A stretch of 64,000 nt of DNA from Oryzias latipes (lineage: Eukaryota > Chordata > Actinopteri > Beloniformes > Adrianichthyidae). The notes below the pieces were generated by a model that was given only the letters and a program-made list of their open reading frames with translations, did no database searches and was not told the origin of the DNA. Location: the NCBI RefSeq assembly GCF_002234675.1, contig NC_019878.2:5024688-5088687 (forward strand), given 5' to 3'. Shown here piece by piece: positions 21,562 to 32,300 of the stretch; position 1 is the first letter of the stretch, and each line of letters begins with the position of its first letter. The position numbers and the translations under genes were made by a program.

Positions 21562-23740
21562 TGTCAAAAGTCAGAACTCTGTCTCCCCCTCTGGTCGCCA
21601 GCGGTAACCATCTCCTGAGTTTTAACCACAGCCCCCTTGAATCTGCACACCTGACTCTCATTCACTCAATTAACCATAGCATACTTTGGCTCTGCATGGA
21701 GTGAACCTCAGTGTGAAGTATTATTTGTGCCACTCTGCTTTCCTTACTGAGCATTATAGCTGGACCTGATACTCTGTCTCCTGACCCTGCTTTTGACTCT
21801 GTTTGCCTGCCCCGCCCCGCCCCGCCCCGCACCAACCCTCGCCTGGATTATTGGCTACCCCGTCTCTCCTCTGATTATCTTATGCCTGCTGTTGACCCCT
21901 GCCTGACCCTGATTTAGCTTTGCTGTATTTGGATCTAGCCGTCTGCCTATTCTTGTGACACAATACTTTGCCAAACATGGATCCAGCGGCAGCAGTTCAT
22001 AGCCTGACGTTTCTGACGGGGTTTGCTACTTTGTTGATGGAACACAGTCGCCAGCTCCATCGTCTAACCTCTGCGACTGAAGCCATCAAGTCACGGCTAC
22101 AAATCAACCCATCTGTCAGCAACACATCTGCCGCAACTTCACTGGTCGCTCAGTCATCTTCAACAACTGGTGAAAGCAGTGCGCCTAAATCTCCTCTCGC
22201 TCATGAATCGGGAACGAGAATGGCGCTTCTGGACAAATTCAACTGTGACCCCGAGCAATGCGTGGGGTTCCTTATGCAGTGTCATCTATTTTTGTGCCAA
22301 CAACCCATCCTTTATCCACTGAAGATGCTAAAGTGTCACTGGTGTGCTCCGTCCAGACCAGAAAAGCGCGAGATGGCAAAGACCCCAATGAACATTTATA
22401 CGGGATCAAGCAGGGGCTACAGGGGCTCCATACTTTGGCGGCGTGCACAGACTGTAATATCAGCTCGCTGATGACAGCTTTTCGTGAGGGACTCGCAGCA
22501 GAGCTGCAGCGGGAACTGGCGACAATAAGGGGTTATCCTTGGATCAACTCCACCATCAAACTGGATAACCTGCTAAGAATCCGGCGGCCATGCAACCCAG
22601 GCTCAGCGAACGTCATGCCCATCTCACTGTTTCTCTCAGAGCAGCCAGCTCCAAACATGACCTCATGCAACTCCTGGAGAATCTCTGTTTCTACTGCGGC
22701 CAGCCTGGCCATGTTCGCAACACCTGTCCCAATCGCCACCCACGACACTCTGCGGAACCGGTGAGTGAACCCATGCTCACTATTACTCTGCCTAGTTCCT
22801 TACGCTTTGATAACCGCGTAGTGGAAACAAAGGCTATGATTGCCTCTGGGGAATTTCATTGACCTGGCTTTTGCTCATTCTCACAATGTCCCGTTGCTCA
22901 CCTGCGACCCCCAGGCCCCTGGGGTCAGGTCAGATCTGGTTCCTGACTCAGGACATCACAGTTGTCTCATCGGATCACAGTCATGAGTCCCTCCGCCTCT
23001 TCAGCATTGAAACCCCTCGTTTTCCTGTTTTCCGGTCTGCCTTTGCTGGAGAGGCACAATCCAGCCATAAACTGGTCAGAGCACAGACTCAGTTTCATCT
23101 CCGCTCAGTGCTGACAACACTGCCTTCAGACTGCAGTACAGTCTAAAAGCTGTGCTGAGGCCTGTAGTACATCCGACTATATGAGGCCACTGATGTGACT
23201 GTGAAATACCATTATCTCCTGCCTCTGGTTCCTGCAGCCTTGTACGGCTCGGTTCTTCCCAAAGCTGGATTTGACCAGTGCCTACAACCTCATCTGCATT
23301 CAAGCAGGGAATGAAGGGAAAACCGCCTTTTCAACAACCACTGGACACTATAAGTACCTAGTCATGCCCTTTGGTCCCTGTAATGCTCCTTCTATGTTCC
23401 AGACTGTCGTCAATGACGTCTCCTGGGACATGCTGCAACACTTCGTTGTCATTTACATCGACGACATCCTGATCTACTCTGACACGTTGGAGGAGTATGT
23501 TGCATATGTTTGGCAGGTGTAACAGCAGCTGATCCAACATAACCTGTACACCTAAGGATAAAAGTGAGTTCTACAAGACCTCTGTATCTTTTCTGGGTTA
23601 TGTGATCAGTGCGGGACAGTGGACCAGGGAAAGGTGGAGGCGGTGCTGCAGTGAACCCAGCCGGCCACAGTGAAGGAGCTGGAGCAGTTCCTTGGGTTTG
23701 CCAATTTTTCTCCAGCCAAGACCTTCACTTCTTGTTCCTT
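21562..23740 (+). mobile_element. gypsy-type LTR retrotransposon, 3' truncated and broken
   Basis: A probable 5' LTR spans 21562-21960 (TGTCA to TGACA) with a GCCCC tandem tract near 21811-21831. Gag starts at the ATG at 21977 and continues with frameshifts to about 22860. It includes a zinc knuckle, CFYCGQPGHVRNTC (about 22689-22730). The pol fragment includes reverse transcriptase (about 23260-23515) with [17 protein letters not shown] and the catalytic YIDD (about 23454-23465). A connection/RNase H remnant (VKELEQFLGFANF) ends near 23710. Integrase, the remainder of pol and the 3' LTR are missing. Several frameshifts and stops make it inactive. It is a genomic repeat with no envelope gene. 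Confidence 0.85.
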
Positions 23741-24188
23741 AGGGTTGTGCATAAGGACGTCGAGGGGGAAGGGGTTTGGATTTATTTGATTACCTTTTGG
23801 TTTGTAATGATTTAAGTCGTTTCTTATTCTGCGTCTGTTTATTTTGCTAACATGCATTTAAATGTGTAGTTTTCAAGAAACCTGTATCCTTTTTTGTGCC
23901 TGTTTGGTTAAAGTGACTTTTTTCCTGGACGGGGCCAGCCAATTAATTTGAAGCCCATAGAAGGCAGAAGATCTCAGTCTGAATGAAGGTTGAAGTGGAA
24001 GGTGCTACTATGAGCTGTGCAGCCAATATGTTTTTTGTCAAATAAAGAAAAGTTGTTTCTGAACCTTTTGGACATCTCCGTCCTATGTGAACCAGGCAGC
24101 TCTGGTCACGCTATTAAATGACAATGACCATGTGATTTAAATCTAAACAACAAAGTTAACCTTTATGGAGGATCTTAATTATCAAATG
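23741..24188. other. unassigned stretch with a transcript-end-like sequence
   Basis: No gene is recognised. AATAAAG at about 24041 followed by a 'ttgtttctgaacc' segment resembles a retroelement or transcript 3' end, but nothing upstream supports a gene. Confidence 0.3.
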
Positions 24189-26705
24189 TTAATTTTTATT
24201 TTTATTTTTTTTAACTTGTCCTGTCCAACAACAACAACAGGGGTTATTAATCTTCAGACAAACAAATTAAACAAACCAGAGGTATGTCTGAATAAACCCC
24301 TTTTGTAGTTGAGGCCAAACTTTATTAATTTCAATCATATTTGAAAATCTTTGGTGTTGGACTGGACGGAAAAGGAGAGGAGGGAAGAAGAGAGAGGGAT
24401 GTTAGAGAGAGGGGGGGGGGGTAGGAGGGTGAAAATAGGAGGGGGGGGGGGATAAAACCATGAAGCAGCATAAGTAACAAGTTTACTAGATGTTTATCAT
24501 TAAGGTAAGGTTCAAATGTTCAAATCTCAAAGGGCGGGTCCCAGAGCCAGGGAAGGGTTGATCCCAGCCCCAGGTGTAGATGGGCAGCCCATCCAGCGCC
24601 GCTGGCAAAGGGACCACCCCCCCAAGCCAAGCGAGACCACATCCCCCCCCCCCCCCCCACACACACACACACCCAAGCCCAGAAGACAGCGCAGCGCCCC
24701 AGGCCGCCCCACCCAGGCAACGGACCCGACCCCCCGACCAGCGGAGCCCCCATTGCCCCCTACCGGGCACCGGAGGCCCCGACCCCCACCCCAAACCACG
24801 GCAGTAAGGCAAGGAGCAGCGCCGACCAGCCCCCCCCCCAAGTCATGGAGTTAGCTATGGGAGACCAGAGAGACTGAGTTCTTTCAAAGTTACTTGAACT
24901 TTGGGCTGACATCTCTTCCAAGCTGATATGATCAAACAGCAGATTTCTGTGTTGACTTATATTTATATTTTTCTTGTTTTTCCAATTTATTAAAATTGTT
25001 TTTTTTAGCAATGCAAAGAGTTATGAAAATGATAGATACTAATCCTCCTTCTATATCGATGGCACTCATGTCACCAAGCACACAAAGTGACGGTGAAGCT
25101 GTGATTGGAAACTTAAGCCAGACTGATAGATTGGCACATACCTGCTGCCAGAGGGCCTGGACAGGCGTGCAGAACCACAGTGCATGCATGTAACTGTCAG
25201 GTAGATTACTGTCACAGTGCTCACAAATGTCTGAGTTACTGAGACCCATCTTGAACATCCTCTGTCCAGTGTAGTAAATTCTGTGTAGAGTTTTGAAATG
25301 GATTAGCTCCAGATTTGGACTTTTTGTCAGTTTAAAGGTGTTTAGACAAAGTTCTGACCAGAAGCTTTCATCTGTGCTGATGCTCAAATCTGCATCCCAT
25401 TTTGTTGTCGGAAGTGAAATATTATTATCTAAATTACATGAAGTTTGTATATTTTGGAGAGAGTTTTATTCATTGAGAAATTAATCAGAGAGGTAACTGC
25501 TTCTGGTTGCTTCAAATCAATGTCTTTGTATTTGAACTTTTTATTAATAATAGATTTAAGTTGCTGATATTCCAAGAAGTTATTTATTCCATGTTTGTCT
25601 TGAAGTTCCTGGGGAGTTATGAATCTTTTATCAATAATTACGTGCTCTAGTTGTTTTACACCCCCAGCTTGCCAAGCTGGGAAGTGTATCATTTTTTTGT
25701 TCATGAGGATGTCTGGGTTGTTCCAGATAGGTGTCATTTTGCACGGTTGAATTGATGATTTTGATATTTTGAGAAATTCCCACCAGGCTGTTAAAGTAGC
25801 GTTTATATTAATACTTTGGAAACAATCCTGTTTTTTAACTGTTTGGCTAATAAATGGTAGATCTGACAGGTTGATATTTCCACATAACACTTGTTCCAAG
25901 TCTAACCATGAGTTGGTTTCTGGATTATTTTTTAACCATTTTAAGATGTATTACAATATATTTGCAAGAAAGTATTTGTGGAAGTTTGGTAATTGTAAGC
26001 CTCCACAGCTTTTTGCAGATTTAAAGTTTTTAGACTAATTCTTGCAGGTTTATTGTTCCATAAAAAGCTTGATATGGATGAGTCTAACGTTTTGAACCAT
26101 TTTAGTGGCGGTTGTGTGGGAATCATTAAGAAGAGATAATTAACTTTAGGTAAGATTTTCATTTTAACCGTGGCTACCTTGCCCATAAGGGACAGAGGCA
26201 GGTTTTTCCAGCAGGTTAGATCGTCCTGTATGCTTTTCAGTAATGGGGTGGGGTTTAGCTGCACCAGTTCTGATAGTTTGGGGGAAAAATAGATACCTAG
26301 ATATTTGATATTTCCTAATTTGACTGGTATTGTGAGTCTTTGCTCCGCATTGCTGTTCAGTGGTAATAAGACAGATTTATTCCAATTAATGGAGTAGTCT
26401 GATATGGAGGAGAATTCATTAATGATTGTTGCTGTTTCATTTACAGAATGTAAATTACTTAAAAACAGTAATATGTCATCTGCATAGAGACTAATTTTAT
26501 GATGGCTGTGTTTGGTTTTAATTACTTCAATGCTCTCATTCTGTCTTATTGCTGCAGCTAGAGGCTCAATAAATATAGCAAAAAGAGAAGAGGAGAGTGG
26601 GCAACCCTGTCTTGTTCCTCTTCCGAGAAAAAACCTGTTGAAAGTCTGTTTATTAGTTATAACTGATGCATTGGCATCACATTGATAAGTTCCCAATGAC
26701 TGTCT
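24189..26705 (-). mobile_element. L1 (Swimmer/Tx1-like) LINE, 5' truncated
   Basis: On the minus strand, 26738-25941 encodes 265 residues of reverse transcriptase in one frame. It includes RQGCPLSSSLFAIFIEPLA and an intact catalytic YADD (ISLYADDILLF), then KYLGIYF. Downstream pieces at 25899-25429 and 25387-24932 give the C-terminal domain (HALWFCTPVQALWQQV). The 3' UTR (about 24840-24215) is strongly G-rich on the minus strand with several long G runs and a CA repeat at about 24659-24673. It ends in an A-rich tail (T-rich on plus, 24189-24220). Stops between the pieces make it inactive. Confidence 0.85.
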
Positions 26706-27115
26706 GTAGAATAGAGTATATATCTGTGTCATCAGCAAATATGAGTTTCAAAAGCTTTGAAACACTGAATATATCAAACTTCCAGTTTGTCAAGTAGGAT
26801 GTCATGATTGAGTGTGTCAAATGTTTTTTTATGTTAATGAAAATTCCAGCTGCAATTTTTTTTGTCCAGAGCATTTGTGATTTCCTCCACAGCATCCGAG
26901 ATAGCCAATGAGGTTGATCTGTTTTCTCTAAAAACCATATTGGTTTTCATTTATAATGGTTTGTTTATCAATAAATGTAACTAATTTATCATTTAATGTT
27001 ATTTCTAAAATTTTAGAGAATGGTGGAAGAAGAGAAAACGGTCTATAGTCTTGTAGATAGGAATCACTCTCCTCAGTTTGCAACATAATGGTGCTTCTCT
27101 CAGACTTTGTCACAG
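26706..27115 (-). mobile_element. second LINE fragment fused to the L1 5' edge
   Basis: Minus-strand pieces give a different reverse transcriptase: YRPFSLLPPFSKILE (27113-26928), NQYGFRENRSTSLA (across about 26950-26910), IAAGIFINIKKH, then FADDTDIY near 26740. The order is collinear but the central palm is deleted. The FADD box is followed directly by L1 sequence. Confidence 0.65.
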
Positions 27116-27342
27116 CTTTTAAGGCCCAGAAATATTTGATACAATAATTGTAATCAATTTGGATGAGGAGATGTTATTCCTATAACTTACCAGCTTTTTT
27201 TTTTTTTACCAATTTTCTTTTTTTTCCTAGTTAGGAGTCAAAGAAATTCTTCTCACAATAGCCTGAAGAAAACAACAAAAGAAAGTTCAAGTATGTGAAG
27301 AATTTTTTACTAAATAAATCAAATTAATTTGGATGACGATGT

Positions 27343-28511
27343 TACGACGGAGTTTTAGGGCCACGGTAAGGAAAAGAAATTTGGGCCAACGTGGCGAGAT
27401 TAAAGTCGTCATGTCGACTTTAATCTCGTCATGACGAGAAAAAATTCGACACAAAGTTTCGAGAAAAAACTCGTCTTGTCGAGATAAAAGTCGAAATAAA
27501 GTTTCAAGATTAAAGTCGCAAAAAAACTCGTAAATTTACGAGATTATTGTGGGAGTGAGCATGCAGAGCAGCAGTGAACGCCGCGCAGCAGCAGAGCAGA
27601 CCGACTAAACTCAGTTGAACAGGTGAGCTGAATGTTTATTGATAACGTTCCAAATGTCTGGAAGCTCATTTGTTTGATTTACAAGTTATTAAAGGTTTAT
27701 TTATTGATGGTTGGTTTGCAGGATCTCTGCAGCCCGATGAAGCCATCGGGTGTCCCTGCTGCAGCTGTTTGCTCTTTGTTTTTTAATCATCAAACGGGTC
27801 GCTTCATCTGCAGGAGGGGGCGTATGTAACACTGTTTACTTCCGCATTGGTGTTTGGATGACAGGTTCATGACGTAATGTGACAGATGAACTTCAGGTTA
27901 TGTCAATGAAAAGGAGAATAAAGGCTGCAGCGGTCCTCTGCACCCAAACGTGTCTCTGAGCTCCTTATTTTACAGATGAAACTCTGCTTTACTGACACTG
28001 AACCCCGGAAAGACGGCTGCACGGAAAATAATCTGATTTTGAGTCGCCAGAAGGCTCAGAATCTCTTTGTTTTAAACGTATAATCCGGAAATAAAGATTC
28101 ACAAAAAACTCCACATATTTCATCTTCAAACTAGGCTCCGATAAACAGACAACTACGGGGTTTTCTCCTTGTTAATCTATGAATTTTTTCCCGTAAATTT
28201 ACGAGTTTTTATCTCCTAATAAAATTACTTTTTTTTCGGTGGCCATAAAACTCTGTCGTAAACTCTTAAATACAAAGCCACTAGCTCACTAACATTAGCC
28301 ATAACACTGAATACTCCTGAAAGACTCAGCTTCACTGCTCTCGCGCAACATTGCAACTTTAATCTCGAAACTTTATTTCGACTTTTATCTCGACACGACG
28401 AGTTTTTTCTCCAAACTCGTCATGACGAGATTAAAGTCGACATGACGACTTTAATCTCGTCATGTTGGCCAGAATTTTTTTTCCTCACCGTGGCCCTAAA
28501 ACTCCGTCGTA
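27343..28511. mobile_element. TIR DNA transposon with hairpin-rich ends, unclassified
   Basis: This 1,169-bp element begins TACGACGGAGTTTTAGGGCC and ends with its complement (GGCCCTAAAACTCCGTCGTA). It is flanked by CGATGT on both sides (27337-27342 and 28512-28517). The terminal inverted repeats extend about 165-190 bp and are nearly identical apart from a short extra segment in the left one. Each arm holds a perfect internal palindrome, GAGATTAAAGTCG, spacer, CGACTTTAATCTC. A third, diverged terminus lies inside, ending at 28260. The centre has no transposase; it includes a possible splice-donor-like CAG|GTGAGC at 27621 and no long frame. The superfamily cannot be assigned from a 6-bp duplication alone. 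Confidence 0.75.
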
Positions 28512-28620
28512 CGATGTCCATGTTTTATGTTCCTCAAATTTTTTTTTTTTTTGGTACTTTATGTACTCACTGTACATAAATGAGGACTGCGTGGAAAAGG
28601 TTATTTCGTTTTCTGGTTGT

Positions 28621-29140
28621 ATAGATCACTGAGGACCTCTCCTGGACTCTGAACACCACAGTGGCAGTAGGGAAGGTGACTCCACTTCCTGAGAATACTC
28701 AGGAGGAACAACTTGGAAAAAAGCTGCCAGTGACAGAGCTACCATAAAGAGCATCCTGGTATACTGCAAGACAGCGTGGTAAACTGGGTGCACAGCCGCA
28801 GACAGGAAAACATTGCATCACCGGGTCCGCCTGCCCAGCCTGGACGCCATCGCCAGCTCTCGCTATACCAAGGCAGAGGCAAACCAAATCCAGGACCGCC
28901 TCCATCCCAGCCTTAACCGTTCCAACTGCCACTGTCAGGCCAGTGCTGCAGGTCTCACAAGGCAAACAGACTGACGGACAGGTTTTTCTTCCAGAACTGA
29001 TACTAAACTAAAACCAAAAAAAGACCTCTTGTACCTCTGTGTTTTTTGGTATTTTACATATGATAATTTTTGCACATTCTTTCTCTTAGAGCTTTCTAAT
29101 TTTATTGTGCATACAAGAACAATAAAATAACATTCTGATT
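28621..29140 (+). mobile_element. LINE 3' end (Rex1-like)
   Basis: A broken C-terminal reading frame covers about 28630-28990 and corresponds to the region after the RT of Rex1-type elements (short basic stretch, then a PSLD-like and HPSH-like region in degenerate form). It is followed by a 3' UTR with AATAAAATAACATTCTGATT. It is 5' truncated. Confidence 0.5.
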
Positions 29141-29289
29141 ATAAATTCTTTAACATGTTCCCTTTTTAAATGAATCTGCACCTGACACATTACTTATTTT
29201 AAAGTAATTGTCATAAAAGACCATCTTCGAACTAAAGTGACGGTGGTCCTTGATTGAAATTTGAGAAGGCCCTTTTAAATAAAGTTATT

Positions 29290-29364
29290 TAAAAAAAGAG
29301 GGGGCGGAGCAGTTGTGGAAACAGGAAGAAGGCGGTGTCGTGTTCACCGGTCTGTGTCACAAAC
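29290..29364 (+). promoter_or_regulatory. abcd3: abcd3 proximal promoter and 5' UTR, GC-rich
   Basis: A GC-box-like GGGGCGGAG lies at 29301-29309 and an ETS-like CAGGAAGAAG just downstream. There is no TATA box at a suitable spacing. The sequence turns CpG-rich from here through about 30040, well into intron 1. This is typical of a CpG-island promoter of a housekeeping gene. The transcription start is inferred. Confidence 0.5.
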
Positions 29365-32300
29365 ATGGCGGCCTTCAGCAAGTTTGTGACAGCCAGGAAT
29401 TCGTCCGCGGTTGGCGGCCTTCTGCTGCTCATCTACCTGCTCCGTAAACGGCGCAGAACGCCGAAAGGTCACAGGTGAGTGACCAACACAACACTCTGCG
29501 ACGGGAGACAGCTGCCGCGCTTGACGGCTTGTTGTTGGCGGCTGTCTGGGAGTGGGACATTTAGGGGTAATCGTCAAGTCGGGATTGGAGCCGGATTCAG
29601 CCTGGTTGACAGGCCGGTTCAGTTCGTCACACCGTGGTTTCGTCCTTGTCGTCAGTCCTCGAGTTATGGTCCAGGTGGCCTTCACAGGTACAGCGCGGCC
29701 CTAAAGTTCCAGCAGATAAGCCGGTCGTTGAACGTTGACCGGCTCGTAACGTCGCGTTATCTCGGTGACGGTCAGGAGGGGAAAGTTCGGGTGCTGGAAC
29801 TGGACCACTGCGAACCGATGCATTGGTTCGGACCGAACCACCGAACCAGGCTTTGTTACTGTCCCAAGTATTGTTAAGCCACTTTTGGACCCACTGGACA
29901 GACGTGTGCAACCATGTGTCACCTGCTGTGGACATTTGTAACATGCTAACTCATAACTGAGCTCGGCACGCGCCGGGGCGCGTGCGTCTGTGGCTCGTGT
30001 CCTTGGGTCAGGTCGGAAGCCGGGAAACGAGCCACAGGCGTAAAACAAATCAAAACAGGTGTTTGATTAAAATAAAAGAATGGCAGAAATGTAATGAATG
30101 AAGATGTTCCTCACAGGGAAGACGTAGCAAAAACTCAGTTTGTCTCTGTTCTCCTCCCCAGTTCTAAAGGAGAGCCGACCTTGCTTCTCAACACAGAGGT
30201 TTGTTCCAACAGAGCAGCTTTTACCATATATTTTTCCCGGATGGAGCAGAATCTGACACATTGTGCTGTCTTCATGCAGAAAGATGGCAAAAGAGACAAG
30301 GCGGCCGTGGATAAAACCTTCTTCCTCCGAGTCCTTAAGATTTTGCGAATCATGGTGCCGGGAGTATTCTGCATGGAGGTACTGTCATGTTTGAGAGTAT
30401 TTGGATCAGGAAAGTTTTCACAAAGGCTGATCACTAATGAAGGCTGTAGGAAACGCTGAGTCATCTTTAAACAACAATCCAGAATCACAAAAGTCGGTTT
30501 ATTCTTTTCAAGCCCCAGCTTTTTCCCCACAGAGATGGAGAAGAACTAAAGAATCTTTGCTTTAAAAAAATCGATACCTAATTTAACTTCATATGCCACC
30601 CTTTTTTCCAGTATCTGTTTTTGTTTTAAGTCTTAATGTCTCACTCCGATCATCTTTTGATCTATTGTAAAATATTTCCCAGTGATCTTTTAATTAGGAT
30701 GATGACGATTTTAGGCAAAATTTAAAAACCTTGTTGTTTTCTAGGATATAGTTTCTGCAGAGCGGCAGTAGTTCATCAGAACTTGTCATAGAGCAACGCC
30801 GCCTCCCCTCCCCTCCCCTCCCCTACCCTCCCTTTTCTGTTGCAGAGTGGAGCAAAGGGCTACCCTATTTTCTACATCACAAATACAATATTTTTTTCAA
30901 ACTGTATTTTTTCATCTGCTCCTAAATAACAACAATTTGAATGAAGACATACTCAGAAATGCCATTTTAATCTTAATTTTGTTTATCTGTGTACTTAATG
31001 AGAAAAATGCCACAAGACCTTGTCAAAAAAACACTGTTTTCATCAGAGTGGGTCTTTAAGACTGGCCAGGTAATATTAATTTTAACTTTCTTCTGGAAAA
31101 ATGGCCATAATATTCAATAATTTGCTCACCTCATTGCTGCACGTACCATAAGCATTCATGGTCTGAGATTTGACAGAAGTGTTTCTAATAGTGGAGGCAG
31201 AGCAAAACCTCTGCTGTGAAAGTGGAGATGACCAATTTTCAAAGGACAAAACCTTTGCCTTACTTAATGGTTTGCCATGTTTAATGGTTCCTCCCTGTTA
31301 TTCATTGGCTGCGTTCCTCATAGACAACCTACCTGATCCTCATTGCCAGCATGCTGGTGACCAGAACCTACTGTGACGTGTGGATGATCCAGAACGGAAC
31401 CATGATTGAAAGGTCTGACCTGTCTTCAGACTCTTTTTGTCCTGAGTCACGTCGTTGTTAGATGTGTGTGAACCACTGACTGTAGATGAGAACTGGACCG
31501 AGTCATTGTGACGTTACTCATAGATGATGCCTTACTTCGTGCTCTAACCAAATTAAGTTAATTTAGTCACCATTTTTTACAATACGGACGGCGCCATGTA
31601 GATGCCAGATGACGTTGGTAAGCAGTGATTGGCCCAAGTCTGTTGGAGTCATCGTTTCTATGGCAATCTCTCTCACCAATCAGGAGTGACCTTGTTAGAA
31701 GTTTACACCCTTGAAAATTGTGTTGGTAGAATCTGTCAATCAAAAGCGAGACCTCCTACTTTTATTGAGGCATCTGATTGGTCAGTTTATAACTTGAATA
31801 ACTTAAACTACAGAAAAGTTTTCATTAAAAAATGAGGATTATCAAGAACAGGTTTAAAAAAAAAAAAAAAAAAAAAAAGTTATCAGACCTGAAATGCTTA
31901 CTCTGACATATAGAATGACTGAGCAATAGCAGTTTATTTCCCAGTAAGCGTCTATGGCTATATCTGAATTCCCTCCTTACTTCCTACCAAATAAAAAACT
32001 AAATAGTGCGGCACTGTAGTGTCCTTGATTTAAAAGCATTTTGTACACCAGTGTGTTCTGGTGATGAAAACTTGGATGTTTTATTAAAAAAATTATTACA
32101 ATACTTCTTTTTATCTTCTTCTCAAAAATAGTTTGAACACAATGGATTGTGGTCCATATTCGCAAACCTCGTGAGCATTTATGCAGACTGTTTTTTTGCG
32201 GAGACAAATTTTTAGGGCACTAGATTTTGTAATTGAAGATTTGAACAGAACTACAAAATGCTGAACGCACTATATAGGGCACTTTGTAGTGTTTACAGAG

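Noticed and set aside
24486..24854. Several proline- or glycine-rich frames on both strands
   Set aside because: They arise from the G/C-rich 3' UTR of the L1 element and low-complexity runs.
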